Positions 41,662 through 51,379 are shown, counted from the first letter of the stretch. The stretch: DNA of 64,000 bases from Actinokineospora globicatena (GCF_024171945.1 NZ_JAMTCR010000003.1:1-64000), one strand, 5' to 3'. Notes: generated from the letters alone by a model not told the origin. Program-made: numbers and translations.

Positions 41662-44600
41662 TCATTGGCTCGGGGTTGCCGCCGCCACGTCGTTGGCTAG
41701 GGCGTCGAGTACTCGTCGGGCTCGGGTTTGGCCGAGGGTGTCGCCGTTGGTGGTGGCCATGTCCAGGGCTCTGCCCGCGAGTTCCGCTGCTGTCGCGTGC
41801 TGGCCCAGGTCGAGTTCCACGCCGGCGAGTGCGACGAGTGCCTGGCCCTCGCGGAGCCGGAAACCGGTGCGCTCGGCCAATGCCAACGCCTCCTGGACCG
41901 GCGCCCGAGCCAGTTCCGGGGCACCAAGGGCGCGGTGGTGGGCGCCGAGGCCGATCAGGGCGGTGATCTCGCCTTGGCGGTAGCCCGCGTCGCGGCTGAG
42001 GCGGAGGGCGGTGGTGTGTTTGGCCAGGGCACTTGCTCGGTGGCCGACCCGGAGCTCGATGGAGGCGAGGGTGTTGAGCGCGTCGGCCTCGTAGTGCAGG
42101 TTCCTGGTCTGCTCGGCCAGGGTGAGCGCCCGTCGGCAGTGTTCGACGGCCTCGTCGAGGCGACCGGCCTCCCGGTACGTCGCGGCGAGGTTCTGCAGCA
42201 CCTCGGCCTCGTCGTGACGCGAGCGCAGCCGGTGGTAGATGGCCAGCGCCGCCTGGTGGTGGGCCAGCGCCTCGTCGATGTCGCCTTGGCGCAGGCACAC
42301 GCCGCCCAGGTTGTTGCGCGCGGTCGCCTCGGTGTGGGTGAGGTCCCAGCGGTCGGCCAGTGCCAGCGCCTCGGTCAGGTGCTTGCGCGCGTCGGCCAGG
42401 TTCGCCGTCTCCAGGTGCATGGCGCCCAGGTTGACCAGGGTGGCGGCCTCGATGCGCGGGTCGCCGATCTCCCGGCAGATCGCCAGCGCCGCCCTGGCGT
42501 GGCCAACGGCGGTGCGCAGCTCGCCCAGTTCCAGGTGCACGATGCCCAGGTTGCCGACCGCGGAGCTCTCCCCGCGCCGCTCACCCTCGGCGCGGTGCCC
42601 GGCGAGCGCCTCGGTCAGGTCGGCGATGGCCGCCGGGTAGTCGCCGCGGCTCCAGTGCAGCGTGCCCCGGCTGTTGTGCAGCCAGGCCCGCACCACCCGG
42701 GCGTCACTGGCCTCGGTGGCGGCGATCGCGGTGTTGGTCGCGGTGAGCAGGTCGGCGTCCAGGCGCCGCGAGTGCAGGTAGCCGCGCACCGCGTCGGTCA
42801 GGTGCCAGGAGAACTCCGGCGCGACCGCGACCGCCTGCTCGATCACCGCGACCAGGTTGGCCCGTTCCGCGTCGAACCACGCCGCCGCCGCCTCCTCGTC
42901 GGCCAGGTGCGGTACGGCCGGCTCGGTGGTCGGCTCGGGGCGGGGGAGCCGCGCCAGGGTCGGGTTCAGCAGTTCGGCGGCGGCGTCGGCGGTGTGCAGG
43001 TAGTGCTCGTAGAGCCTGCGCAGCACGCGTTCCCGGGTCGGGGCGTCCTCCTCGTCGCGCGCGATGGTGCCCGCGTAGAGGCGCAGCAGGTCGTGGAACT
43101 GGTAGCGGCGCGGTTCGTTCTGCTGCACCAGGCTGGCCGCCGCCAACTGTTCGACCAACCGGGTCGCCTCGTCGAAGGGCACCCGCAGCAACGCGGCGGC
43201 CGCGGGCACCGTGAAGTCTGCCCCAGGCGTTAGCCCTAACAGCCGGAACAGCCTGCGCGCCTCGGGTTTCAACGCCCGGTACGACGGCACGAACGTCGCC
43301 TCCACGGCCGCCGACTCGTCACCCTCCACGGCCAGCGCGGCGATCCGGTCGTCGCGGCGCAGCTCGCTGACGTAGTCCGCCACATCCGGCACCGGCCTGC
43401 TCGACAGGTTCGCCGCCGCGATCCGCAGCGCCAAGGGGAGCCGCCCGCACAACGTCGTCAGCTCGGCACTGGCCACGGGGTCGGCGTCGACCGCCGCACC
43501 GACGATGCCCGCGACCAACGCCCGTGCCTCGCGCTCGGCCAGCACGTCAACCGGGATCCGGCGCGCACCCTGCAACGCCGTGAGCCCGCGGAGATCGCTG
43601 CGACTGGTCACCAGCACTGCGCACGACGGCTCGGCGGGCAAGAGCCGCCGCACCTGGTCCGCGTGCGCGGCGTTGTCGAGCACCAGCAGGACCCGCTTGC
43701 CCGTCAACAGGGTCTGGAACACGACCTCTTGGTCGTCCTGGTCCAACGGGATTTGCTCGGCGGGCACGTCGCACGCGCGCAAGAAGTACCGCAACGCCTG
43801 CGAGATCCCCATGGTCTGCGCGGTTGAGTAGCCGAGCAGGTTGACGTGCAAGATGCCGCCGGGGAACTCCGGTCGCAACCGGTGCGCGACGTGCACCGCC
43901 AGCGCCGACTTGCCCACCCCCGGCGGCCCGGACAGCACCACGATCGGCGCCGCCGCCCCGCGCGTGGTCAGCAGCTCACCCGCCAAGCGGACCTCCTCGG
44001 CCCGACCGACGAAGTCGCCGATGTCCGGCGGCAACGTGGTCCGCGCGACCGTGCTGACCCGGGTCGGCGCGGCGACCACCGGCGCGGGCGCGGCGTCGAG
44101 CGACGGGTCGTTGCGCAGCACCGCGTCGTGCAACTGCCGGAGCCGCTCACCGGGGCGCAACCCCAGCTCCTCGGCCAGGGTGTCGTCGAGTTCCCGGTAC
44201 ACCTGCAGCGCGTCGGCCTGCCTGCTGGACCGGTACAGCGCCAGCATCAGGTCGCCCCAGAAACCCTCGCGGAACGGGTGTTCGGCGGTCAGCGCGCGCA
44301 GTTCGCCGATCACCTCCGCGTGGCCGCCGAGCTCGATGTCGGCCTGGATGCGCAGTTCCAGCGCGGACAACCGCTGCTCGGCGAGCGCGGGGACCTCGTC
44401 GCGGTGCAGCGCCTCGGACGGCACGTCGGCCAACGCCGGGCCGCGCCACAGTTCCAGCGCACGCCGCAGCAGCGCCGCGCGTTCCCGTGCTCCCAGCCCG
44501 CGCGCTTCGGCGACGAGCGAGGTGAAGCGCACGTGGTCGACCCGCTCGGGATCCACGTCGAGCAGGTAACCGCCGTGCCTGGTCACCACCGCGTCCTGGT

Positions 44601-44832
44601 CACCCAGCGCCTGCCGCAGCCGCATCGCGTACGCCTGGCAGGTCTGCCGAGCCCCGGACGGCGCCCGTTCGTCCCATAGCGCCGCCACCAAGTGGTCTAC
44701 CGGCACGACCTCGCCGACCCGCAACGCCAGCGTCGCCAGCACTATCCGCTGCTTCGCCGCCGACAGCCCTACCAGCGTCCCGTCCCGCCGGGCTGTCAAC
44801 GGCCCCAGTACACCGAATTCCCACGCGACCAT
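41662..44832 (-). CDS. AfsR/SARP-family regulator with NB-ARC and TPR domains
   Basis: A 1056-residue regulator. ATG 44832 follows GAGGGGGG. Residues ~1-95 are an OmpR-like winged helix ('VGLSAAKQRIVLATLALRVG', 'HLVAALWDERAPSGARQTCQ') and ~95-250 the BTAD domain ('FRLLRADIE'-like helices, 'EHPFREGFWGDLMLALYRSS'). An NB-ARC ATPase has P-loop 'VVLSGPPGVGKSALAVHVA', 'GKRVLLVLDNAAH' and 'GRLPLALRIAA'. About ten TPR units follow ('LVNLGAMHLETANLADARKH', 'ATARNNLGGVCLRQGDIDEA'). This is the layout of AfsR, a phosphorylation-linked activator of secondary metabolism. It is divergent from the Stv-like gene. Its target genes are not evident in the window. Confidence 0.92.
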   Translation of the reverse strand: MVAWEFGVLGPLTARRDGTLVGLSAAKQRIVLATLALRVGEVVPVDHLVAALWDERAPSGARQTCQAYAMRLRQALGDQDAVVTRHGGYLLDVDPERVDHVRFTSLVAEARGLGARERAALLRRALELWRGPALADVPSEALHRDEVPALAEQRLSALELRIQADIELGGHAEVIGELRALTAEHPFREGFWGDLMLALYRSSRQADALQVYRELDDTLAEELGLRPGERLRQLHDAVLRNDPSLDAAPAPVVAAPTRVSTVARTTLPPDIGDFVGRAEEVRLAGELLTTRGAAAPIVVLSGPPGVGKSALAVHVAHRLRPEFPGGILHVNLLGYSTAQTMGISQALRYFLRACDVPAEQIPLDQDDQEVVFQTLLTGKRVLLVLDNAAHADQVRRLLPAEPSCAVLVTSRSDLRGLTALQGARRIPVDVLAEREARALVAGIVGAAVDADPVASAELTTLCGRLPLALRIAAANLSSRPVPDVADYVSELRRDDRIAALAVEGDESAAVEATFVPSYRALKPEARRLFRLLGLTPGADFTVPAAAALLRVPFDEATRLVEQLAAASLVQQNEPRRYQFHDLLRLYAGTIARDEEDAPTRERVLRRLYEHYLHTADAAAELLNPTLARLPRPEPTTEPAVPHLADEEAAAAWFDAERANLVAVIEQAVAVAPEFSWHLTDAVRGYLHSRRLDADLLTATNTAIAATEASDARVVRAWLHNSRGTLHWSRGDYPAAIADLTEALAGHRAEGERRGESSAVGNLGIVHLELGELRTAVGHARAALAICREIGDPRIEAATLVNLGAMHLETANLADARKHLTEALALADRWDLTHTEATARNNLGGVCLRQGDIDEALAHHQAALAIYHRLRSRHDEAEVLQNLAATYREAGRLDEAVEHCRRALTLAEQTRNLHYEADALNTLASIELRVGHRASALAKHTTALRLSRDAGYRQGEITALIGLGAHHRALGAPELARAPVQEALALAERTGFRLREGQALVALAGVELDLGQHATAAELAGRALDMATTNGDTLGQTRARRVLDALANDVAAATPSQ

Positions 44833-45037
44833 CCCGCGGCCCCCCTCGCGATCACCAGGGATCATCCCCACCCCGGACGCCCCCGGTCAACCACTCCGCC
44901 GCGGGCGTGGCCTTGCCCACCCCCGAGCTGGACCAGCTCCAGGTGCGCTCGGGTCCGCTGTGGACCGCCCGGCTGTCACACCCGCTCCACTCCCGACGAT
45001 TGATCTTCGTCAGCACTGGTCGAGTCAGGAGTCGTCA

Positions 45038-46084
45038 ATGGTGGGCATCGTCATGGGGCACGGGTCGTTCGACGGGCCGGAGGTGGTGACCGTCCCCCAG
45101 GGGCTGCCGGTGGAGTTCTTCACCGACGAGGGGTCGGCGCTGCTGCTGGTGAACCTCCTGGAGCTGCTCAAGCGGAACCACCACCGCACCCCGATGCACG
45201 TCGCCGCGCCGGGCAGCACCGTGCTGAACTACTGGTACAAGCCGTTCAACCCCGTTCAGCTGCGCGCGGTGGACGCGTTCAACGAGCTCGACCTACCGCG
45301 GATCCTCGTCGGGTCCGGGTCCCAGCCGACCGCGCTGCGGCTGTGCGCGGACCCGGCCAAGTGCCCGAAGGACGGCCCCCACACCTGCACGGGCGTGTTC
45401 GGGCAGGCGGCGCGCAAGGGGTGGACGAAGCTGCTCGTGGTGGCCTGCCGCATCGACGACCACAAGCCGCAGGCCCCGACCGTCGCACTGGCGACCCCGT
45501 CGGGCGGCCGCGACACCTCGGCGTACGACGCGCTGCACACGTGGGTCACCCGCTTCGTCGCGATGTCCCCGGCCGAGCAGGACGCCGCCTGGCGCGCGCT
45601 GCCCGAGCGCGACCGGATCCGGTACACCGCCGTGGAGGAGGAGGTCCGCGAGTGGCTGGAGTGCCTGGAACTGCGCACCGCCATCGCCACGTCCACCAAC
45701 CCCACCGCCTTGATCGAGTCAGCCGACCGCGAACTCCGCATCCGCCTCGTCCGCGACTACCCCGAACACCGCGCCGCCGCCATCGCCGGGATCACCCTGA
45801 CCCCGGAGGAACGCCACGCGAACGCCGAGTTCCTCCTGCGCCCCCTCGCCGACCAGTTCGAGGAGTGGGGCAGCCTCTCGCTCGAGGACCAGGTCCGCGC
45901 CATGGCCGACCCCGACGTCACCGCCTGGACCACCGCCCTCAACGCCCTCATCCTCTTCGACCACAACCTCGACGCCCCCCACCTGGCCACCATCCTCCGC
46001 CGCCTCACCCCCGCCGCCCGAGCCACCACCCTCCAAGAACCCCGCCTGGTCGACTACCTGTCCACCCACGGCATCACCCTCTGA
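45038..46084 (+). CDS. Unknown protein with Stv-like N-terminal region
   Basis: A 348-residue soluble protein without signal peptide. ATG 45038 follows AGGAG. The first ~130 residues, 'VGIVMGHGSFDGPEVVTVPQ' and 'GLPVEFFTDEGSALLLVNLL', resemble the putative adhesin Stv domain found beside polymorphic toxins (G-H-G-S ... P-x-G-x-x-V-x-F). Two Cys-containing turns follow ('LCADPAKCPKDGPHTCTGVF'). The remaining ~180 residues are helical and charged with no recognised domain. Stv is a weak assignment. The gene stands alone between two SARP regulators and ends at a hairpin. Confidence 0.6.
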   Translation: MVGIVMGHGSFDGPEVVTVPQGLPVEFFTDEGSALLLVNLLELLKRNHHRTPMHVAAPGSTVLNYWYKPFNPVQLRAVDAFNELDLPRILVGSGSQPTALRLCADPAKCPKDGPHTCTGVFGQAARKGWTKLLVVACRIDDHKPQAPTVALATPSGGRDTSAYDALHTWVTRFVAMSPAEQDAAWRALPERDRIRYTAVEEEVREWLECLELRTAIATSTNPTALIESADRELRIRLVRDYPEHRAAAIAGITLTPEERHANAEFLLRPLADQFEEWGSLSLEDQVRAMADPDVTAWTTALNALILFDHNLDAPHLATILRRLTPAARATTLQEPRLVDYLSTHGITL

Positions 46085-46093
46085 CCCGCTTAC

Positions 46094-46119
46094 CCCCGGG
46101 GAGCTCCAACTCCCCGGGG
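46094..46119 (+). terminator. Hairpin terminator
   Basis: CCCCGGGGA (46094-46102) pairs with TCCCCGGGG (46111-46119) over an 8-nt loop, ten nt past the Stv-like stop. No T-run. Confidence 0.6.
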
Positions 46120-46299
46120 CGTCGGTCTCCCAACCGTAGGAACCTGGCCCCCGGATCGCTTTCCGGCCCCACTAGGCCGCTTCGCGCCCGGCGGTCGTCA
46201 GACCTGCCAGGTAGCAGCCTGAGTCAAGGCTTCCGGGCGGCGCAGAAACCCGACCCGAATCGCCCTCTTGCCCCCACGAGCCCGCTTCGCGCCCATGCG

Positions 46300-46462
46300 G
46301 GCCTACCCCCACCGCCCCGCTTCGCGCCCGCGCGCGGTCCCATCCCCGCCCAGCCCCCACCCTCTCCGGGGGGCGTCCCTGGGCCAGTCTACCGGGACCC
46401 ACCGACAGTCGATCTTGAAAGCACCCCAGCGAAGATCCACATGTGGATAACTTCTGTCACCC
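46300..46462 (+). repeat. Dispersed DnaA-box intergenic repeat, copy 4
   Basis: Full-length copy in the forward orientation: CCCCGCTTCGCGCCCGCGCG, GC core CCCCCACCCTCTCCGGGGGG, GGCCAGTCTACCGGGACCC, CGATCTTGAAAGC, then TCCACATGTGGATAAC with the perfect box TGTGGATAA at 46442-46450, and CTTCTGTCACCC. Confidence 0.8.
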
Positions 46463-46587
46463 AGCGGCATGAACTTCGGGCCATGTGCCGCAAGGGATCC
46501 GCTGGTCGTGAGCAGGTACGACAAGCGCGACCAACACCCGCCAGCCAAGTTGGTCGAACGATGATCGAACCGGGAAGTCCACAAAGG

Positions 46588-47160
46588 TCAGAAGTGCCGG
46601 ATCCCGGTCATCAGCGTGCGTGCCCAAGGGGTGTCCAGGTCGTCGACTCCCATGGCTGTCAGGGAGTTGCACAGGAACCCGCGGGCGAAGAAGTGTTGGA
46701 TTTCGGTGTCGGAGGCGCCGGAGACGGCTCGGATGTATTCGACTTCGCGGGCGTAGCAGGTGCGGATGGCGTCGCGGATGGCCGGTTCGCTGGCGGCGCA
46801 GGTGGCTTGCATGAGGACCAGGAGCAGGTCCCGGTCGGCGATCAGCCGGGCGTAGGCCTCGCCGAGGGCGTCGAGGACGGCGGCCGGGTCGGTGCTCGTC
46901 GCGGTGGCGGCGGCGTCGGCGAAGGCGGCGCGCATCCGGGTGGAGCAGTGTTCGATCACCGCGACGAACAGCGACTCCTTGTCCGGGAACAGCCGGTACA
47001 CGTACGCCTGCGAGATCCCCGCCGCCTTGGCGACCTCGGACGTCGTGGTCCCGTAGTACCCGCGCGCGGCGAAGGTCCCGATCGCGGTCCGCAGCACCAC
47101 CTCGCGGCGCTCACCTGCGGTCGACAGCCGCCTGGTCGATGAGGTCATGTGACTAATCAT
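46588..47160 (-). CDS. TetR/AcrR-family transcriptional regulator
   Basis: A 190-residue repressor-type protein. N-terminal HTH: 'RREVVLRTAIGTFAARGYYG' then 'TTTSEVAKAAGISQAYVYRL' and 'FPDKESLFVAVIEHC'. The C-terminal ligand and dimer domain is ~120 residues. The ATG at 47160 overlaps the epimerase stop in ATGA; ATG 47148 is an alternative. It is thus the second gene of a two-gene operon. Similar semi-palindromes lie before the epimerase (48131-48148) and across its own start (47150-47167), so self-regulation of the operon is likely. Confidence 0.9.
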   Translation of the reverse strand: MISHMTSSTRRLSTAGERREVVLRTAIGTFAARGYYGTTTSEVAKAAGISQAYVYRLFPDKESLFVAVIEHCSTRMRAAFADAAATATSTDPAAVLDALGEAYARLIADRDLLLVLMQATCAASEPAIRDAIRTCYAREVEYIRAVSGASDTEIQHFFARGFLCNSLTAMGVDDLDTPWARTLMTGIRHF

Positions 47161-47167
47161 TCACTCA
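47150..47167. promoter_or_regulatory. Candidate TetR operator (internal)
   Basis: TGACTAATCATTCACTCA overlaps the TetR start codon and epimerase stop. Leaving out the first base, it agrees at 13 of 17 positions with the site upstream of the epimerase gene. Confidence 0.4.
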
Positions 47168-48101
47168 CTGGCGCCGCTGTCAAGCTCCGGTACCACTCCA
47201 GGGTGACGTCGAGCGCGTCGGTGATCGGCGTCGCGCGCAGCCCGAAGGTGTCCGCGATGGCCTGGCAGTCGACGATCTGCGGCTCCAGGTACTGGTAGAA
47301 CAGTTCGGCGTACTCGCGCATGAAGACCGCGTCGAACGGCCCCCACGCCTGGTCGGTCGCCGCGGGCAGGACGTCGTGCCTGATCTGCGCGCCCAGCCGC
47401 TGCCCGATCAGGTCATGCACCTGCCTGGTGGTGCGGTCGGACGTGGTCGGGACGTGCCACACCCGTCCGAGCGCCTCATCCCGCTCGCCCAGGGTCGCGA
47501 GCGCCCGCGCCACGTCACCGATGTAGCTGTACGCGTGTGGCTGATCGATGTCACCGAGCGCGTACACCGGTGCCCCCTGCAAGGCCGGGAAGAACACCGC
47601 GCCACCGAGTGCGGAGTTGATGACCCGCGGACCATAGAAGTCCGCCGCCCGAGCCAAGGTCACCGGAACGTCGCTGCTCAAGTACCCGTCGGCGATCTCT
47701 GACCTCAATCGCCCCTTGTGCGAGGTGGCCCTATGCGGCGTCTCTTCGGTCATCGGCGCACCGCCGGTCGGGCCGTACATGTAGAGGGTGTCGGTGACCA
47801 CTAGTCGCGCGCCGCTGCTCTTAGCGCCAGCCAGGAATCCGGCCTGGAGCTGGGGCAGCAGGTCGTCCCACAGCTCGTAGGGGGCGTGCGCGCAGTTGTA
47901 GATGACCGTCGCGTGAGCGCAGACCGCGCGCATGGCGTCCAGGTCGGTGATGTCAGCGGCCACGACCTCGGCCGAGACCGGCGCCTGACCACTGCGGTTG
48001 ACCGCCCGCACGCGGTGCCCACGGGACACCAGTTCGTCCACCAACGTGAGCCCCGCCGGGCCGGTGCCGAACACGACGTGTAGTTGCTGGGTGGTGCTCA
48101 T
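47157..48101 (-). CDS. NAD-dependent epimerase/dehydratase-family protein
   Basis: A 314-residue extended-SDR protein. The nucleotide-binding loop 'HVVFGTGPAGLTLVDELVSR' is a variant (GTGPAG in place of GxxGxxG). 'AADITDLDAMRAVCAHATVI', 'YNCAHAPYELW', 'RLVVTDTLYMYGPTGGAPMT' and 'HAYSYIGDVARALATLGER' are typical of the group. The usual Y-x3-K pair is not clear, so it may be a reductase-like or non-catalytic member. ATG 48101 has AGGAG 7-8 nt upstream. In an operon with the TetR gene, suggesting an inducible detoxifying or metabolic reaction. Confidence 0.88.
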   Translation of the reverse strand: MSTTQQLHVVFGTGPAGLTLVDELVSRGHRVRAVNRSGQAPVSAEVVAADITDLDAMRAVCAHATVIYNCAHAPYELWDDLLPQLQAGFLAGAKSSGARLVVTDTLYMYGPTGGAPMTEETPHRATSHKGRLRSEIADGYLSSDVPVTLARAADFYGPRVINSALGGAVFFPALQGAPVYALGDIDQPHAYSYIGDVARALATLGERDEALGRVWHVPTTSDRTTRQVHDLIGQRLGAQIRHDVLPAATDQAWGPFDAVFMREYAELFYQYLEPQIVDCQAIADTFGLRATPITDALDVTLEWYRSLTAAPVSE

Positions 48102-48130
48102 CGGGGTCTCCTCTAGGTCGGCCAGCGATA

Positions 48131-48148
48131 GGAGTAATTAACCACTCA
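48131..48148. promoter_or_regulatory. Candidate TetR operator upstream of the epimerase-TetR operon
   Basis: GGAGTAATTAACCACTCA contains the imperfect palindrome GAGTAATTAACCACTC (GAGT..TTAA..ACTC), 30 nt before the epimerase start. It is AT-rich in an otherwise GC-rich region. A relative of this site lies at 47150-47167. Confidence 0.5.
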
Positions 48149-48283
48149 CACTTGAGCCTGTCAACCTGTCGAGCCAGATGTGATCTTGGTCCGGATGGCG
48201 GCGTCTTGGTGGCCGCCGCCCGCCGCGACCCCGTTCGTCTGGTACCTGTTGTGGTTGGTCAACCGCATGTCCTGGGGGTGCGT

Positions 48284-51200
48284 GTGCGAGTCCTGGTCCT
48301 TGGTCCGATCGTGGTGCGGGGCGACGGGGGAGTGGTCCCGGTCGGCGGCGCCAAGCCCAGGACGCTGCTCGCCGCGCTGGTGACCCAACCCAGGACGGTC
48401 GTGTCCATAGAGCAGCTGATCTCCGCGCTGTGGGACGAGGACCCTCCCCGCTCCGCGACGCCGCTGGTGCACACCTACGTGTCCGCCCTGCGCCGCGCAC
48501 TCGCCGCGGCCGGATCACCGTCGGTCCTGGCCACCCAACCACCCGGGTACCGGCTCGACCTGCGGCCGCAGGACAGCGACCTGGAGACCTTCGAGCAGCT
48601 GCTCCGCCAGGGCAGGAGCCTCGAACGCGCCGGTGATCACGTCTCGGCCGCCGCCGCGTACGGGCAGGCACGCGAACTCTGGCGTGGCCAAGCCTTCGGC
48701 GGTGTCGACGCGGCCTTCGCGCGGACCAGGGCGAGCGGACTGGAAGAGGACCGCCTGTCCATCGAGGAGGGCTTGGCCCGCTGCGAACTGGCGACCCAGC
48801 GCCCGGACGAGGCGGGCTCCCGGATGGCGCGCCTGGTCGCCGACCACCCGCTGCGGGAGGAGGCGCACGGCCTGCTCATGCGCGCGCTCTACGAGGGTGG
48901 CCGCCAAGCCGACGCGCTCGCCGTCTACCGGGACGCCCGCAAGCACCTGCGCGACGAACTCGGCGTCGAACCGGGGGAGAAGCTGCGGCAAGTGCACACC
49001 GGCGTCCTCAGCGGCAACCTCCAGCCGCTCGTGGCACGCGAGTCCGCTGTCACCGTCCTGGAAGTCGGCGCCGAGGTCGACCCAGGAGAAACGGTTGGCG
49101 CCGCGCCGCCGTACCCCCGCGTGACCTACACCGCCCCCAGGCACCTGCCGCCCGACCTCGCGGACTTCGTCGGTCGCGCCGACCAGCTGACTGCCGTACG
49201 CCGGGTCGCAGGTCGTTCCGGAGCAGACGGGCACACCGCGACGCCGACGGTCGTGGTTACCGGTTTCGGCGGCGCAGGTAAGTCCGCGTTGGCCGTGCAC
49301 AGCGCCCACCTGCTGCGCGAGGACTACCCCGACGGCCAACTTTTTGCCGACCTGCGCGGGGTCGATCCCGAACTCGGTGTCCGCGACGCCCTCCGCCGGT
49401 TCCTCGGCGCGCTCGGTGTGCCCGCCGCTGACCTGCCCGACACCGTGGCTGACCGGGTCGAGCTGTACCGGCGGATGGTGGCGGGCCGCGCGCTGGTCGT
49501 GGTGCTGGACAACGTCGTCGGTGAGCACCAGGTCCGCCCGCTGCTGCCCGGGTCGCCGCACTGCCTGGTGATCGTGACCAGCCGCTCGCGGTTGACCGGG
49601 CTGGAGGGCGCCGAGGTCGTCGAGCTCGACTTCTTCGACACCGACGCCTCCACCAGGATGCTCGCGGCGATCATCGGCCAGGCGCGCGCGGCGGCGGACC
49701 CGGCGGCGGCCGCGACCATCGCCCGGCTCTGCGGCGGCGTCCCGCTGGCGATCCGGGCGGCGGCGGCCAAGCTGCTGGCCAGGCCGCACTGGCCGCTGCG
49801 GGCGCTCGCCGACCGGCTCTCCGACGTGCGGCGCAGGCTCGACGAGCTGGCCGTCGGCGACCTCGCGGTGCGCTCGAGCCTGCAGCTCAACCACGCCGAC
49901 CTCGACCACGCCCAGCGCGCCGCGTTCCACCTGCTCGCGCTGCTCGACCTGCCCGACTTCGGCGCCTGGCTGGCCGCGCCGCTGCTCGACATCGGCGTCG
50001 ACGAGGCCGAGGACATCGTCGAGCACCTGGTCGACCTGCGGCTGCTGGAGGTCGTCGGCGTCGACACCGTCGGCCGGGTCCGCTACCGCTTCCACGACCT
50101 GGTCCGGCTCTTCGCCATCGAGCAGACCACCGGCGACCCGGTCGGCCCCGCCATCGACCGCATGCTCGCCACCTGGCTGTCGCTGGTGGAGATCGGCACC
50201 GCCAGCATGCCCCGGGTCACCCTCGGGCTGCGGCCCTCGCGCACCGACCTGGACCTGGACACCCGGCAGGCCGACGAGGTCCGCCGCGACCCCACCGGCT
50301 GGTTGACCGCCGAGACCGCGACCGTGATCCGCGTCGTCGAGCGCGGCCACGAACTCGGCGCCGACAGCTCCACCACCATGCTCATGGTCGCCCTGCTCGG
50401 CTCCCCGTTCGCGGCCCGCAACGAGTTCGACGGCTGGCAGCGCATCCTCGACGTCGCCATGGCGTCCGCGCGGACCTCCGGTGACCGCGCGGCCGAGGCC
50501 AAGGTGCACGCCGGACTCGGCCACCTGCGCTACGAGCAGGACGACTTCCCAGCCGCGACAACACATTTCACCCAGGCCTGGCAGCACGCGGAGGCCGTCG
50601 GCGACGACCTGATCCACGGCGTCGCACGGGTCGGCCTCGGCACCGTGCACCGCGAACTCGGCGAGTTCGACCTGGCCGTCGCGCACCTGGTCGCGGGCAG
50701 CGAGCTGGCTGAACGCGGCGGGGACCAGAGTGTCGTCGCCGCCGCGCAGTACGGTCTCGGCGCGATCCACCGCGACCTCGGTGACCTCCCGGCGGCCTTC
50801 GAGTCCATGCGGACCTGCCTCGCGCTCTACCGCGACCTCGAGGACCAGCGGGGCGAGGGATTGGCGCTGCGCGGCCTCGGTCTCTGCCACCGAGCGGTCG
50901 GCGAACTGGACCAAGCCGTCGACCTGAGCAGGCAGGCCGAGTCCGTCCTGCACGCGGCTGGCGACCCGCTCGGCGCCGCGTACGCGCAACAGTCCTTGGC
51001 CAAAGCCTTGCTCCGCCAGGGATCCGCGACGGAGGCCGCCGACGTGCTGAGTGCGTGCCACGAGGTCTTCCTGCGCAACAAGGACCGCTTCGGCGTCGCA
51101 CTGGCGGTCCGCACCATGGGCGAGGCCGCATTGGCCGCAGGCGACGACGAAGCGGCGGGGGAGTTGCTCGCCGTTGCCCTGGCCGGGTGGCAGGAACTCG

Positions 51201-51379
51201 CGCTACCGCTGTGGGAGGCCCGCACCCTGCGCGACCTCGCCGCCGCCGAACCCGACTCGGCACACGAACACTGGACCGCCGCACGCGACCTGTTCACGAC
51301 CCTGAACGCGCGCGAAGCCACCGAACTGGCCGAACTCGACCCAGCGGGATGGCGGGAGCAGGTCCGCTCGAACCTATAG
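48284..51379 (+). CDS. AfsR/SARP-family regulator with NB-ARC and TPR domains (second copy)
   Basis: A 1031-residue protein. GTG 48284 follows GGGGG and begins 'VRVLVLGPIVVRG', the normal SARP start. Winged helix ('GGAKPRTLLAALVTQPRTVV', 'QLISALWDEDPPRSATPLVH'), BTAD (~95-250, 'DHPLREEAHGLLMRALYEGG'), then NB-ARC: 'VVVTGFGGAGKSALAVHSAH', 'GRALVVVLDNVVGEH', 'IVTSRSRL' and 'CGGVPLAIRAAA'. The TPR C-terminus has ~6 units ('GRLGLGTVHRELGEFDLAVA'-like). It shares the layout of the regulator at 41662 but is clearly diverged. Downstream genes are secreted hydrolases; whether it controls them is unknown. Its start is divergent from the epimerase operon. Confidence 0.9.
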   Translation: MRVLVLGPIVVRGDGGVVPVGGAKPRTLLAALVTQPRTVVSIEQLISALWDEDPPRSATPLVHTYVSALRRALAAAGSPSVLATQPPGYRLDLRPQDSDLETFEQLLRQGRSLERAGDHVSAAAAYGQARELWRGQAFGGVDAAFARTRASGLEEDRLSIEEGLARCELATQRPDEAGSRMARLVADHPLREEAHGLLMRALYEGGRQADALAVYRDARKHLRDELGVEPGEKLRQVHTGVLSGNLQPLVARESAVTVLEVGAEVDPGETVGAAPPYPRVTYTAPRHLPPDLADFVGRADQLTAVRRVAGRSGADGHTATPTVVVTGFGGAGKSALAVHSAHLLREDYPDGQLFADLRGVDPELGVRDALRRFLGALGVPAADLPDTVADRVELYRRMVAGRALVVVLDNVVGEHQVRPLLPGSPHCLVIVTSRSRLTGLEGAEVVELDFFDTDASTRMLAAIIGQARAAADPAAAATIARLCGGVPLAIRAAAAKLLARPHWPLRALADRLSDVRRRLDELAVGDLAVRSSLQLNHADLDHAQRAAFHLLALLDLPDFGAWLAAPLLDIGVDEAEDIVEHLVDLRLLEVVGVDTVGRVRYRFHDLVRLFAIEQTTGDPVGPAIDRMLATWLSLVEIGTASMPRVTLGLRPSRTDLDLDTRQADEVRRDPTGWLTAETATVIRVVERGHELGADSSTTMLMVALLGSPFAARNEFDGWQRILDVAMASARTSGDRAAEAKVHAGLGHLRYEQDDFPAATTHFTQAWQHAEAVGDDLIHGVARVGLGTVHRELGEFDLAVAHLVAGSELAERGGDQSVVAAAQYGLGAIHRDLGDLPAAFESMRTCLALYRDLEDQRGEGLALRGLGLCHRAVGELDQAVDLSRQAESVLHAAGDPLGAAYAQQSLAKALLRQGSATEAADVLSACHEVFLRNKDRFGVALAVRTMGEAALAAGDDEAAGELLAVALAGWQELALPLWEARTLRDLAAAEPDSAHEHWTAARDLFTTLNAREATELAELDPAGWREQVRSNL

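Larger units (their letters stand above)
46085..46587. other. Intergenic region, ~500 nt, with terminator and repeat copy 4
   Basis: Between two convergent genes. A hairpin lies just after the left stop and repeat copy 4 occupies 46300-46462. The rest shows no gene. Confidence 0.5.

Noticed and set aside
44960-45037. A longer start for the Stv-like protein
   Set aside because: The 26 extra residues lack a ribosome site and domain similarity; ATG 45038 has AGGAG at good spacing.
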